Counted from the first letter of the stretch, positions 39,552 through 47,678 are shown. The stretch: DNA of 64,000 nt from Hoyosella rhizosphaerae (GCF_014643175.1 NZ_BMJH01000002.1:496001-560000), one strand, 5' to 3'. Numbers and translations: made by a program. The notes: generated from the letters alone by a model not told the origin.

Positions 39552-39579
39552 TTGAAAAAGTGCGGTATGTTTATATCCT
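39552..39579 (+). promoter_or_regulatory. Possible promoter of the bacteriocin-like gene
   Basis: TTGAAA at 39552-39557 and TATCCT at 39574-39579 are separated by 16 bases and lie 55 bases before the gene. The match to sigma-70 hexamers is partial. Confidence 0.35.
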
Positions 39580-39634
39580 GCTAGTCGGGGGGGATTTGTG
39601 AACCAACACTGCCATTTCTCGAAAGGGATTTTCT

Positions 39635-40054
39635 ATGCTTGTTAACCGTGCCCGCAGGACGACCGTTGCCGCAATCGCTGCCGGGGCGCTGACTTGCAGC
39701 ATTTTCGCAGGGACTGCAACGGCAACCCCAACGGGAGGGTCCGTTGTAGATGGAATGCAATCGACCCACCCCGTTTCACACGGGAACGGCAATAGTGAGG
39801 GGAACGGCAACCAGAATCGCCTGGGTGGCGGCCAGGTTGATGAACAGTGGCTTCCCGCCGCATACTGGGCTGCTCAGGGTATCTACTGGGCCGCACGGGC
39901 CGCAGGGCCCGTGGTGTTCAGGGCTATGGCTTCTGCAGTGCGAGCTGGGTACAACTCTTTCGCCTCGTGGTGCGGTAGGCATCAGTACATCTGTGGAGTT
40001 GGTTCAGGCGTGACCGCAGCTGAGATTCATCATCACCTTCGCAACATGGTGTGA
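39635..40054 (+). CDS. Small secreted protein, bacteriocin-like
   Basis: A 139-residue precursor with a clear Sec signal peptide (MLVNRARRTT, hydrophobic core, cleavage near ATA|TPTGG at residue 30). The next 35 residues are Gly/Asn-rich and end in LGGGQ. The C-terminal 70 residues are rich in Ala, Trp, Tyr and Gly (AAYWAAQGIYWAARAAGPVV) and contain two cysteines seven positions apart (C113, C120) that could form a disulphide. The gene starts at ATG 39635 after GAAAGGGA. A small membrane protein and a secreted protease follow. This layout resembles Sec-exported, protease-activated antimicrobial peptides, but no homologue is recognised, so the function is inferred. Confidence 0.6.
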   Translation: MLVNRARRTTVAAIAAGALTCSIFAGTATATPTGGSVVDGMQSTHPVSHGNGNSEGNGNQNRLGGGQVDEQWLPAAYWAAQGIYWAARAAGPVVFRAMASAVRAGYNSFASWCGRHQYICGVGSGVTAAEIHHHLRNMV

Positions 40055-40060
40055 AACCCA

Positions 40061-40107
40061 TACCGCCTTTCGGCGGTAGCGCATTGATCCATGAGTGGGC
40101 TACCGCC
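40061..40107 (+). promoter_or_regulatory. Competing hairpins after the secreted-peptide gene
   Basis: Three arms are present: TACCGCC (40061-40067), GGCGGTAGC (40072-40080) and GCTACCGCC (40099-40107). The middle arm can pair with the first (7 bp, 4-base loop) or the third (9 bp, 18-base loop). The first hairpin resembles a terminator; the second would prevent it. It may limit readthrough into the membrane-protein gene. Confidence 0.6.
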
Positions 40108-40142
40108 AAGCACCACTGTAGTTTGAGAGGTTAAACAGGTTA

Positions 40143-40538
40143 ATGAATAAGAGTCCCCAGGACAATCTATTTTTGGTGCACTTCGCATTGACCGGATTGT
40201 TCATCGCTACTGGATTGATATTTACTCTCGGGCTAATCCCTACCTTCGGGAACGAATTGGCTTTTGCGGTCGTAGCGATATTCATCATCGTTCCCGCCGC
40301 GACCTTCATATCTCTAAGGAAGTTCAACAGAAAGGGCGTTCAGGATGGTGTACTACTGGGCGTTGCAGCCGGGATTACGATCTACTTCCGAGAGGAATAC
40401 GTTGACATCAGTCCCGGTCGTCTCGCTATCGTTTTGCTATTCGCGGTATTTTCCGCGGTGTGGGGACTCTGTTTCTTGATGCAAAAGATCGTATTTAAGC
40501 TCGCCGGAGCTGGTTCACGGTCCGATTCACGTGTCTGA
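40143..40538 (+). CDS. Small polytopic membrane protein, possible immunity protein
   Basis: A 131-residue protein with three or four hydrophobic segments (about 10-33, 38-57, 68-82 and 92-116) and a short charged C-terminus. Base composition of the 5' half is lower in GC than neighbouring genes. I recognise no family. Size, topology and its place directly behind a secreted peptide gene fit a bacteriocin immunity protein, but this is by context only. The ribosome site before ATG 40143 is weak (ACAGGT). Confidence 0.55.
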   Translation: MNKSPQDNLFLVHFALTGLFIATGLIFTLGLIPTFGNELAFAVVAIFIIVPAATFISLRKFNRKGVQDGVLLGVAAGITIYFREEYVDISPGRLAIVLLFAVFSAVWGLCFLMQKIVFKLAGAGSRSDSRV

Positions 40539-40602
40539 CTTCGCTGTGGTGTTTGGTATCCAAAACCGCTCGCCGCATTCAACGAAAGGTGATCCTCGCA
40601 AA

Positions 40603-41415
40603 GTGATTGATGGGGTCAGAAACACGATTGTTGCTGCTGCGACAGCGGCCGTCGCAGCAATAACTTTAGGTCTCACCACTGCAGGTGCTATTACCAATGG
40701 TGAACCCGACGGCAAGGGGCATCCCTATGTCGGCTTGATGATGGCTGTGGGACCAAACGGTGCACCCAGTGGTGCGTGCAGCGGAGCCTTGGTGTCGAAT
40801 CGGATTTTTGTCACGGCAGGTCACTGCACTGCAGACGCTGCTAGTGCCCGGATCTGGTTTGATGCCGATGTCGAATCCGGTTGGCCTGATAACGGATTCC
40901 CGTTCTTCGGAGAGGCTAGTGGGACCCCCTATACCCACCCCGAGTTTGATCGGGAGAACTTCCGCTACCGCGATGTCGGGGTGGTCGTGCTTGATGAGCC
41001 GGTGAACAAACCTCGGTATGCCTCACTGCCTGAGCTAAATCAACTCGACAGTCTGGCAACGCAGCGCGGGCAACAAGACGTGACCTTTACCGCTGTGGGG
41101 TACGGCTCTCAGGGGATGAAACCGGACCGGGCAGACGCAATGCTGCCTACCCGAATGCTGGCTCACCCAAAGCTGAACCAGATCAACAGTGGGAGGACGG
41201 GCGATTACTCGATGCTGGTATCTGCAAACGCGAATACCGGAGGGACGTGCCAAGGGGACTCGGGTGGCCCAATTCTTTCCGGGACGTCAGATGTTCTTGT
41301 CGCGGTGACGTCCTACTCGGTGAACCCGAAGTGTGCGGGAACCAATGGAGCATTTCGGATGGACCGCAGCTGGAGTCTCAACTGGATCATCGAAGCGTTC
41401 AGCGACTACCTCTGA
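40603..41415 (+). CDS. Secreted chymotrypsin-fold serine protease (S1 family)
   Basis: A 270-residue secreted endopeptidase. Starting at GTG 40603 (GAAAGGTGA upstream) gives a signal peptide ending near AGA|ITNG, the ITNG being the usual mature S1 N-terminus. The triad is His74 in VTAGHC, Asp124 in YRDVGVVVL and Ser220 in CQGDSGGP. Cysteines flank the His and Ser as in secreted S1 enzymes. The residue equivalent to trypsin 189 is glycine, so trypsin-like specificity for Arg/Lys is not expected. An upstream GTG at 40531 overlaps the previous stop but would place 24 residues before the signal. It could process the secreted peptide two genes upstream. Confidence 0.87.
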   Translation: MIDGVRNTIVAAATAAVAAITLGLTTAGAITNGEPDGKGHPYVGLMMAVGPNGAPSGACSGALVSNRIFVTAGHCTADAASARIWFDADVESGWPDNGFPFFGEASGTPYTHPEFDRENFRYRDVGVVVLDEPVNKPRYASLPELNQLDSLATQRGQQDVTFTAVGYGSQGMKPDRADAMLPTRMLAHPKLNQINSGRTGDYSMLVSANANTGGTCQGDSGGPILSGTSDVLVAVTSYSVNPKCAGTNGAFRMDRSWSLNWIIEAFSDYL

Positions 41416-41506
41416 CGTGTCCACTGTTCGCGCGAGACAGTGGTCAAGCGGAATGATGCGTCTCAACCCAATTTCGGGAGCCACTGCCGTGGATGGCCAA
41501 GCCCTG

Positions 41507-42778
41507 TCAGTGCCACGCAGTGTTGTGATCTGTGTGCGTTTGAAGGTATGCCCCCGGTTTGTAGTGAGTGTCGTAAAACTCGGTGTCGAGGTGCACTGCT
41601 TGCACATAACCTGTCAGCACCATGGTGGTAAATGTGCCGGGGAAGCGCCCAAACTTGTCGTAGATGTATTGGGCGATCTCGCCGAGACACGCAGTGAACT
41701 CGTCGCTGTACGGCTCCACCGTCCTCTTGACTCTTTCGGAATCGATCCACGGACCCTCTGTGTCAGGGTCGTAGGCGCCGCCTGGGCCGAACTTGCGACG
41801 AACAAACTCAGCGACGGCGCTACGCATATCGGGGTAGTAGGGCGGGCACAAGCCTTCGTACACACCATCGAGGCCAACCGGATTCGGTAGGATCCACCGG
41901 TCGTCGGACACAAACCTGAAACCCAAACCGCGTACCCCTTTGTCGGCAAAAGCACCGAGCACACTCCATCGGTTAAGCCCGGCGAGGAACAGTCCGCCAA
42001 GCCCCATCGCTTGCATAGTGAGCACAATGTTGTGAGCCATGAAGCTGAGTTCAGCGCAGCTGCTTTCATACGCGATCTGATGCAGCACGGACAGGGGAGT
42101 GGGCGGTGCTGAAGCATCCAGAAGTCCGCTACGAATGTAGGGGTCGAGGTTGCCTGCGCGGCAACCCAGATCGTCGTCAATGACGACACTTCCGTTGGCA
42201 AGGACCATCGCTAACAGCACCAACACTTGTTCGCTTGCGTCACCTACGGGCATGAATAGGGTGGAGCCTGGTTGGTTGGCCATCCAATAGTTCGGTGGCA
42301 GCATATGTGGCGCTTGCGCCGGAAGGTCGAGCCGACGGTCCGACAACTGGCGAGTGCACTTTTGGCAGGTCTGAACAATATCGTGGGTGCCGCCGCCGCT
42401 GTATTCGTGTTGGCGCGACGGTACGGCGTCGCGGGTGTTTGTGACGTAGGTGCCGTCGTCGTCGGTGTAGAACAACACCGGAGTTCCCGACCCGGCGGCG
42501 GTTGGTGCGGTGCGCCCGGTGAATCGTTGAGAATAGTGCGCGTGTGCGTCGGGCCTGTCGGGGCCGTGCGGCACCCCAAAGGTCCACCCCGTCATCCCTG
42601 TGCCGGATGCGATAAGCATTGATTGTTCTAGCGCAGTAAGAGGCCGAGGTTGTTTCTGTGATTCAAACGCGAGCGGCCCCGACGGAATTTTCATGCCAGT
42701 TCCGAAGCGGCGTGATCTTCGCCCAAAGATCGCTTCGAGGAGAGGGAACTCAGCTAATTGGCGCACCGGGTCACTCAT
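41507..42778 (-). CDS. Nitroreductase-superfamily-like protein
   Basis: A 423-residue protein of uncertain role. The N-terminus (LLEAIFGRRSRRFGTG, then LTALEQSMLIASGTGMTGW) and a later segment (AELSFMAHNIVLTMQAMGLGGLFLAGL) resemble the FMN-binding parts of nitroreductases, separated by a large insertion with a CQKC pair. The ATG at 42778 follows AAGGAG by 6 bases. It is divergent from an HxlR-type regulator 88 bases away, the type that often controls nitroreductase genes. Substrate unknown; it could also be an FMN-dependent dehydrogenase. Confidence 0.6.
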   Translation of the reverse strand: MSDPVRQLAEFPLLEAIFGRRSRRFGTGMKIPSGPLAFESQKQPRPLTALEQSMLIASGTGMTGWTFGVPHGPDRPDAHAHYSQRFTGRTAPTAAGSGTPVLFYTDDDGTYVTNTRDAVPSRQHEYSGGGTHDIVQTCQKCTRQLSDRRLDLPAQAPHMLPPNYWMANQPGSTLFMPVGDASEQVLVLLAMVLANGSVVIDDDLGCRAGNLDPYIRSGLLDASAPPTPLSVLHQIAYESSCAELSFMAHNIVLTMQAMGLGGLFLAGLNRWSVLGAFADKGVRGLGFRFVSDDRWILPNPVGLDGVYEGLCPPYYPDMRSAVAEFVRRKFGPGGAYDPDTEGPWIDSERVKRTVEPYSDEFTACLGEIAQYIYDKFGRFPGTFTTMVLTGYVQAVHLDTEFYDTHYKPGAYLQTHTDHNTAWH

Positions 42779-42821
42779 TGCTCGCTCCTTATGTATCTTC
42801 CTCCATGATTGGCTCAAACTC

Positions 42822-42850
42822 TTGACCCGGGCTAGTGCAAAAGTTGTACT
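42822..42850 (+). promoter_or_regulatory. Promoter with near-palindromic operator for the HxlR gene
   Basis: TTGACC (42822-42827), a 17-base spacer and TGTACT (42845-42850) resemble a sigma-70 promoter. AGTGCAA-AAG-TTGTACT (42834-42850), an inverted repeat with one mismatch, covers the -10 region and could be the HxlR site controlling both divergent genes. Confidence 0.45.
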
Positions 42851-42866
42851 GGTAGAGGGTGATCAC

Positions 42867-43553
42867 ATGATGGCTGGCAATGGATATTCGCAGTTCTGTC
42901 CGGTGGCAAAAGCGACCGAAATATTAGATCAGCGATGGACCGTGCTGATCATTCGAGAAATCCTTGCTGGCAGCTCAAGGTTCAACGATATCCATCGCGG
43001 TGTTCCCCGCATGTCTCGAACATTGTTGTCGCAACGCTTGCGGCAGCTTGAGGCGGAAAGCATCATCGTGCGGCGCGAAACTAATGGTGGTCATGAATAC
43101 CAGCTCACCGACGCCGGGCGTGAGTTTTGGCCCATCATCGAAGCGCTTGGGCGGTGGGGGGTTCGATGGATTGACTCGCTTACCGACGACGACCTCGACC
43201 CGGCCTTCCTGTTGTGGGATATGCATCGCAGCGTCGACACGGAGGCTTTGCCTGGACAACGGGTTGTCCTCGAAATTCACTTTCGAGACGTCGTGAGTGA
43301 CGTGCAGGATTGGTGGTTGGTGCTGACCCAGAATGGGGCGGATGTATGCCAGCACGATCCCGGCTTCGGCGTCGATGTCACTTTAAGTGCCGAACTCCGG
43401 GCACTCGTCCGGGTGCGACGCGGTGATATCAGCTGGTCAGATGCATTCAAGAGGGGCACGCTTGAGACCCATGGTCCACAGGAGTTGAGACATGCAGTGC
43501 CACGGTGGTTCCGTCCAAGTCCCTTTGCCGACGTCGAACGGGCACACCGATGA
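42867..43553 (+). CDS. HxlR family transcriptional regulator
   Basis: A 228-residue protein with an N-terminal winged helix of the HxlR type (CPVAKATEILDQRWTVLIIREILAGSSRFNDIHRGVPRMS in outline, then LSQRLRQLEAESII). A C-terminal domain of about 110 residues looks like the SCP2-like ligand domain found in some longer HxlR proteins. Start is ATG 42867, or the ATG next to it, after GAGGGTG. The conserved cysteine near the N-terminus may sense redox or electrophiles. It overlaps the next gene by ATGA. Confidence 0.83.
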   Translation: MMAGNGYSQFCPVAKATEILDQRWTVLIIREILAGSSRFNDIHRGVPRMSRTLLSQRLRQLEAESIIVRRETNGGHEYQLTDAGREFWPIIEALGRWGVRWIDSLTDDDLDPAFLLWDMHRSVDTEALPGQRVVLEIHFRDVVSDVQDWWLVLTQNGADVCQHDPGFGVDVTLSAELRALVRVRRGDISWSDAFKRGTLETHGPQELRHAVPRWFRPSPFADVERAHR

Positions 43554-44920
43554 CTACCTCTGAAGTGATCAGCGAACTAGCAAAGCAACTTCCAGCTTCG
43601 GCAATCCTGACTGATCCTGCGATAACTGACTCCTACCGCCGAGACTGGGCAAAAGACCCGGATGCGGGGCACCCTCTTGCAGTGGTGCGTGCACGAAGCA
43701 CCAACGATGTTCAAGCAGTGATGCGGTGGGCGTCACGGCATTCCATTCCCGTCGTACCGCGCGGAGCTGGCTCGGGCCTCTCAGGGGGAGCGACCGCCGT
43801 CAATGAGGGAATAGTGCTGTCCACCGAATTGATGCGCGACATCACAATTGACCCGACGACCCGCATCGCCGTGGTCCAGCCAGGGCTACTCAACGCCGAG
43901 GTGAAGAAGGCCGCCGCTGCGGAGGGCCTGTGGTACCCACCCGATCCGTCGTCGTTCGAAATCTGTTCCATCGGCGGCAATGCAGCCACAAACGCCGGTG
44001 GGCTTTGTTGTGTGAAATATGGCGTTACCACCGACTATGTACTCGGACTTCAAGTTGTGCTCGCTGACGGAACAGCAGTACGCCTCGGAGGCCCGCGAGT
44101 AAAAGACGTGGCCGGTCTGTCATTGACAAAGCTGTTTGTCGGTAGCGAAGGAACGCTTGGTGTCATCACGGAAATAACCCTGCGGTTGCTGCCTCCGCAA
44201 CAGCCCGCGAGCACTGTTGTAGCAGGCTTTCATTCACTATCAGACGCCGTCGGCGCAATCTTGGAAATCACTAAAGTAATGCGCCCGGCGATGCTGGAGT
44301 TTATGGACGGGACCGCCATCAACGCGGTTGAAGACGCAGTGAAAATGGGACTGGATAGGAGTGCCCAAGCCTTGCTGATCGCTCAGTCTGATTCGCCTGG
44401 GGCTGATCGGTCTCGCGAGGCGAACTTCATGGCTGCAGCGTTTACCCAACACAACGCCACCGAGGTGTTCGTAACTGACGACGAGGCCGAGGGTGCAGCG
44501 TTTACCGCTGCTCGGAGGTTTGCGATCCCAGCTGTCGAACGACTCGGAACGCTGTTGCTTGAGGACGTAGGTGTGCCAATTCCTGCGCTTCCGCAACTCC
44601 TTGAGGGGATCCAGAAGATTGCACAGGATCGAGGCGTCTTGGTGGCAGTGATAGCGCATGCGGGCGACGGCAACACGCATCCACTCATAGTGCACAACCC
44701 CGAGGACCACGACGAAGCTCGGCGCGCAAATGTGGCCTTTGGGGAGATCATGGACTTAGCGATTTCCCTTGGCGGAACTATCACCGGCGAGCACGGTGTG
44801 GGACGGTTGAAGAAGGCCTGGTTACCCGGCCAAGTGGGCGAAGACGTCATGGTGCTAACGCGAAAAATCAAGGATGCACTCGACCCGGCGGGCATATTGA
44901 ACCCCGGGGCGATGACATAA
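43550..44920 (+). CDS. FAD-linked oxidase, GlcD/D-lactate dehydrogenase-like
   Basis: A 456-residue flavoenzyme of the vanillyl-alcohol oxidase superfamily. The FAD-binding PP-loop is PRGAGSGLSGGA near residue 75, followed by GGNAATNAGGLCCVKYG and GSEGTLGVITEITLRLLP. The C-terminal cap has HAGDGNTHPL and GGTITGEHGVGRLKK, typical of 2-hydroxyacid dehydrogenases such as glycolate oxidase GlcD or D-lactate dehydrogenase. The ATG at 43550 overlaps the HxlR stop, so oxidase and regulator are coupled. Substrate unknown. Confidence 0.87.
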   Translation: MTTSEVISELAKQLPASAILTDPAITDSYRRDWAKDPDAGHPLAVVRARSTNDVQAVMRWASRHSIPVVPRGAGSGLSGGATAVNEGIVLSTELMRDITIDPTTRIAVVQPGLLNAEVKKAAAAEGLWYPPDPSSFEICSIGGNAATNAGGLCCVKYGVTTDYVLGLQVVLADGTAVRLGGPRVKDVAGLSLTKLFVGSEGTLGVITEITLRLLPPQQPASTVVAGFHSLSDAVGAILEITKVMRPAMLEFMDGTAINAVEDAVKMGLDRSAQALLIAQSDSPGADRSREANFMAAAFTQHNATEVFVTDDEAEGAAFTAARRFAIPAVERLGTLLLEDVGVPIPALPQLLEGIQKIAQDRGVLVAVIAHAGDGNTHPLIVHNPEDHDEARRANVAFGEIMDLAISLGGTITGEHGVGRLKKAWLPGQVGEDVMVLTRKIKDALDPAGILNPGAMT

Positions 44921-44963
44921 AACCGGTGTCGAGTGATCTTTGCCGCTGTCGACGTGCCGGTTT
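44920..44963 (+). terminator. Hairpin after the GlcD-like gene
   Basis: AAACCGG (44920-44926) pairs with CCGGTTT (44957-44963), with further inner pairing around GTCGA/TCGAC. The stop codon shares the first base. Confidence 0.5.
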
Positions 44964-44990
44964 AGTTCAGTGCAGCTAATCTGACAACCG

Positions 44991-45902
44991 ATGAATGATT
45001 CACGAGTAGTCGGACGTTTGATCGTGTTCTCCGTATGGGGGGCTCTTGGTTTCGCGATTCTTGCGCTGGTGTGGGGCCTGGCCGTTCAGTCACAGATGAT
45101 TGTGTTTGACGGCCTGTATTCCCTGATCAGCGTGGCGTTGTCCTTGATGTCACTCGTCGCGTTCCGGATCATCCGCAAAGGTGAGAGCAAGCACTTCCCG
45201 TTTGGTCGGGTAGTGCTGGAGCCGCTGACGATCATCGTGAAGGCAACAGCAATCGGTGCCCTGTGCGTATATGCGCTCACCGTCGCGGTGATGGACATAA
45301 TCGACGGCGGGCGCGAGGTCAACGCAGGGTGGGCATCACTGTATGCGGGGGCTGCGACACTCGGCTGCGCAGGTATGGCGATGCACCTTCATCGTCGGCA
45401 GAAGGCAGTTCGCTCCGACTTGTTGCGCGCGGAAACGACGCAATGGCTGCTCGACACTGTGCTCAGCGCGGGTGTGCTTATTGGCTTCCTCGTCGCCATG
45501 GTGCTTCAAGCACGCGACTACAACACAGCAGCGGGATACGTTGATCCCGCGATGGTCGCGATCGTGTGTTTACTGTTCTTAGCAATGCCGGTGAAACTGC
45601 TGGCGCAGGGCTTTCGTGAAGTAATGATGATGGCTCCTGCCGCGCCCATTGAACAGCGCGTTCGTGACAGCGCGAACGGAGTTCAGCAACGCTACGCATT
45701 TGACGACATGGTCTTGCGGTGTACCAAAGTGGGCGGCCAGTTGGTTGTGGAAGTTGATTATGTTGTTGGTGCGCAAACCACCGGCCGCACCGTCGAGGTG
45801 CTTGACGAAATTCGGCAAGAAATGACCGATGATCTGCGCGACCTCAACTATGAACTTTGGTTGTCGGTGTCATTCACTTCTGACGTGCGGTGGGCCGAGT
45901 AG
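44991..45902 (+). CDS. Cation diffusion facilitator family transporter
   Basis: A 303-residue CDF transporter with six membrane helices in the first 215 residues and a cytoplasmic C-terminal domain (about 220-303). Comparison with YiiP places the metal site at D40 and S44 in helix 2 (FDGLYSLI) and Q151 and D155 in helix 5 (RAETTQWLLD). Usual ligands there are D, D, H, D, so two of four are changed. It may move a metal other than zinc, or be a less typical branch. Its 3' end overlaps the convergent crotonase gene by 55 bases. Confidence 0.85.
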   Translation: MNDSRVVGRLIVFSVWGALGFAILALVWGLAVQSQMIVFDGLYSLISVALSLMSLVAFRIIRKGESKHFPFGRVVLEPLTIIVKATAIGALCVYALTVAVMDIIDGGREVNAGWASLYAGAATLGCAGMAMHLHRRQKAVRSDLLRAETTQWLLDTVLSAGVLIGFLVAMVLQARDYNTAAGYVDPAMVAIVCLLFLAMPVKLLAQGFREVMMMAPAAPIEQRVRDSANGVQQRYAFDDMVLRCTKVGGQLVVEVDYVVGAQTTGRTVEVLDEIRQEMTDDLRDLNYELWLSVSFTSDVRWAE

Positions 45903-46912
45903 GCGGTTCCCCAATCGCCGAACTCCTCATCGCGTTCGCGCACCGCTTGTTTGAATCCTTCCGTTGCGGCACGCATCTGAAACTCGTAGCCCTCCCGCGT
46001 ATGCCGAGAAATCCCATCGAAAACAGTGCTAATGGTGGTCGAGTTGGCAATGCCTTGAGCGATGAGTGCGCTGTTTAACGTAAGTTTGGCCATCATCAGC
46101 TGGTTTATTGGCATTGCAGCTATGCGTTGCACCAAAGCTTCAGTGCGAGCCTGTAGCTCCTCCGCAGGGCACGACTCCACGGCAAGTCCCCACTCGGCTG
46201 CTTGCTTGCCCGTAAGGCAGTCACCGGTGAGCAGCAGACGCTTGGCACGCTGATCGCCGAGCCTGTGCGCCCACATACCAGCGGCAGGAATGCCCCACAC
46301 ACGCGTAGGCGGATAGCCGATCTTGGTGTCGTCCGCACAAATGATTTGGTCGGCATACAGGGCGATATCGGTGCCGCCGGCGACGCAGAAACCGTGCAAC
46401 ATCGCCACCACAGGTTTGTTGGCGTGGAGGAGGCTTGCGAATCCGCGGTTGAACCGGCTCATCATGGCGTAATCCACCATCGGATCCCACACCGCACCTG
46501 GAATGTGATTGCGGGCTTGCACCACGGGATCCAACACTGTGCCCTCACGGTTGTGGTCATCGTGGCCCTTGTCCTCACGACCCTGGCCACTGTCGTCCCA
46601 GCCTGATTCAGCGAAAATGTTGAGGTCGTACCCGCCGCAGAAACCTTTCCCTCGGCCTGACACCACCATCACATGCACTCGCGGATCAAGGTCCGCGCGT
46701 TCCACAGCGTGTGCGAGATCGACAGGCGTGTCCTTGGTGATGGCGTTGCCATGCTTGGGTCTGTTGAAGATGATCCGTGCGACGCGCCCGTCACGCTCAT
46801 ACGTCAGGCTTGGGTACGTCGCACTATCAGCTGGAGCAGGGCGACCCTCGAACAACGGGCTGGGACTAGTTCTCCACCCTGCAGATGACGTGCCGAACGG
46901 TATGTCAGTCAT
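45848..46912 (-). CDS. Crotonase-fold enoyl-CoA hydratase/isomerase, long form
   Basis: A 354-residue member of the crotonase superfamily, about 90 residues longer than usual. The oxyanion-hole segments are SGRGKGFCGGYDL and LHGFCVAGGTDIALYAD. An insertion between them is rich in Asp, His and Gly (GREDKGHDDHNREG). The catalytic region around GYPPTRVWGIPAAG lacks the usual paired glutamates of hydratases as far as I can see, so the reaction is uncertain. The ATG at 46912 follows GGAGG and overlaps the preceding gene by 8 bases. It is the last gene of an operon with an AidB-like dehydrogenase. Confidence 0.83.
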   Translation of the reverse strand: MTDIPFGTSSAGWRTSPSPLFEGRPAPADSATYPSLTYERDGRVARIIFNRPKHGNAITKDTPVDLAHAVERADLDPRVHVMVVSGRGKGFCGGYDLNIFAESGWDDSGQGREDKGHDDHNREGTVLDPVVQARNHIPGAVWDPMVDYAMMSRFNRGFASLLHANKPVVAMLHGFCVAGGTDIALYADQIICADDTKIGYPPTRVWGIPAAGMWAHRLGDQRAKRLLLTGDCLTGKQAAEWGLAVESCPAEELQARTEALVQRIAAMPINQLMMAKLTLNSALIAQGIANSTTISTVFDGISRHTREGYEFQMRAATEGFKQAVRERDEEFGDWGTAYSAHRTSEVNDTDNQSS

Positions 46913-47678
46913 TGTTTCCTCCAAAGCTGCCATGGCGGCCTGCACCCGCGGCAAACCGACCCGCGCCAGAAATGGTGTCCGAGGCGAACGAAATCATGCC
47001 TCGTTGCCATTCATTGACGAGTGCTTGCTCGATGCTGAGTGATTCTTGTTCGTAGCTCGACAAACGGTCCTGCCGCATGCACGTTTGGGGGAACGCGGCG
47101 ATCTGGGTGGCCAACTCGATCGCGGCTTGCACAGGGTCCGCCTCAATGCGGTTTGCCAAACCCATCCGAAGTGCTTCCTCAGCGCCGACAGAACGGCCCG
47201 TCAGAATCATGTCGAGGGCGTGCGAATGCCCGATCAACCGGGGGAGTCGAACAGTGCCACCGTCAATAAGTGGTACACCCCAGCGGCGGCAATACACCCC
47301 AAAAGTTGCATCGGGATGAACGACCCGCAGATCTGCCCAGAGTGCGAGTTCCAACCCGCCAGCGACTGCGTACCCCTCAATTGCGGCGATGACAGGTTTG
47401 TTCAACAACATTCTGGTCGGACCCATACCAGCAGGCCCAGGTTGGTGAGGTTGGGAAATTTTAATGTCGCCTTGCGCTACCGCTTTAAGGTCAGCGCCGG
47501 CACAAAAGTGCCCACCCGCCCCAGTGAACACCGCGACCGAGGCATCAGGATCAGCGTTGAAATCCTCGAACGCTTCCGTGAGGGCTGCGGCGTGATGATG
47601 GTCGACGGCATTGCGGACCTCGGGTCGGTTGATCGTCACAACGGTGACGGGTCCTTGCTTGTCGATTGTGATGCTCAT
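46905..47678 (-). CDS. Enoyl-CoA hydratase/isomerase (crotonase family)
   Basis: A 257-residue protein of standard crotonase length. It has INRPEVRNAVD at the N-terminus, the first oxyanion-hole segment GAGGHFCAGADLKAV, the second IEGYAVAGGLELALWADLRV, and GVPLIDGGTVRLPRLIG in the active-site region. The C-terminus is Gly/Ala-rich. Probably acts on a fatty acyl-CoA intermediate. It is coupled by ATGA overlap to the AidB-like gene. Confidence 0.88.
   Translation of the reverse strand: MSITIDKQGPVTVVTINRPEVRNAVDHHHAAALTEAFEDFNADPDASVAVFTGAGGHFCAGADLKAVAQGDIKISQPHQPGPAGMGPTRMLLNKPVIAAIEGYAVAGGLELALWADLRVVHPDATFGVYCRRWGVPLIDGGTVRLPRLIGHSHALDMILTGRSVGAEEALRMGLANRIEADPVQAAIELATQIAAFPQTCMRQDRLSSYEQESLSIEQALVNEWQRGMISFASDTISGAGRFAAGAGRHGSFGGNND

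Larger units (their letters stand above)
39086..39634. other. Intergenic region with AT-rich segment; no gene recognised
   Basis: The first half (39122-39415) holds short frames on both strands with no protein I recognise; it may be the remains of a gene. From about 39420 to 39590 the sequence turns sharply AT-rich, with runs such as TTAATTTTATC and GAAAAATT-like tracts, unlike the rest of the window. This segment probably contains the promoter of the following secreted-peptide gene. No transposase, integrase or terminal inverted repeats were seen. Confidence 0.6.
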
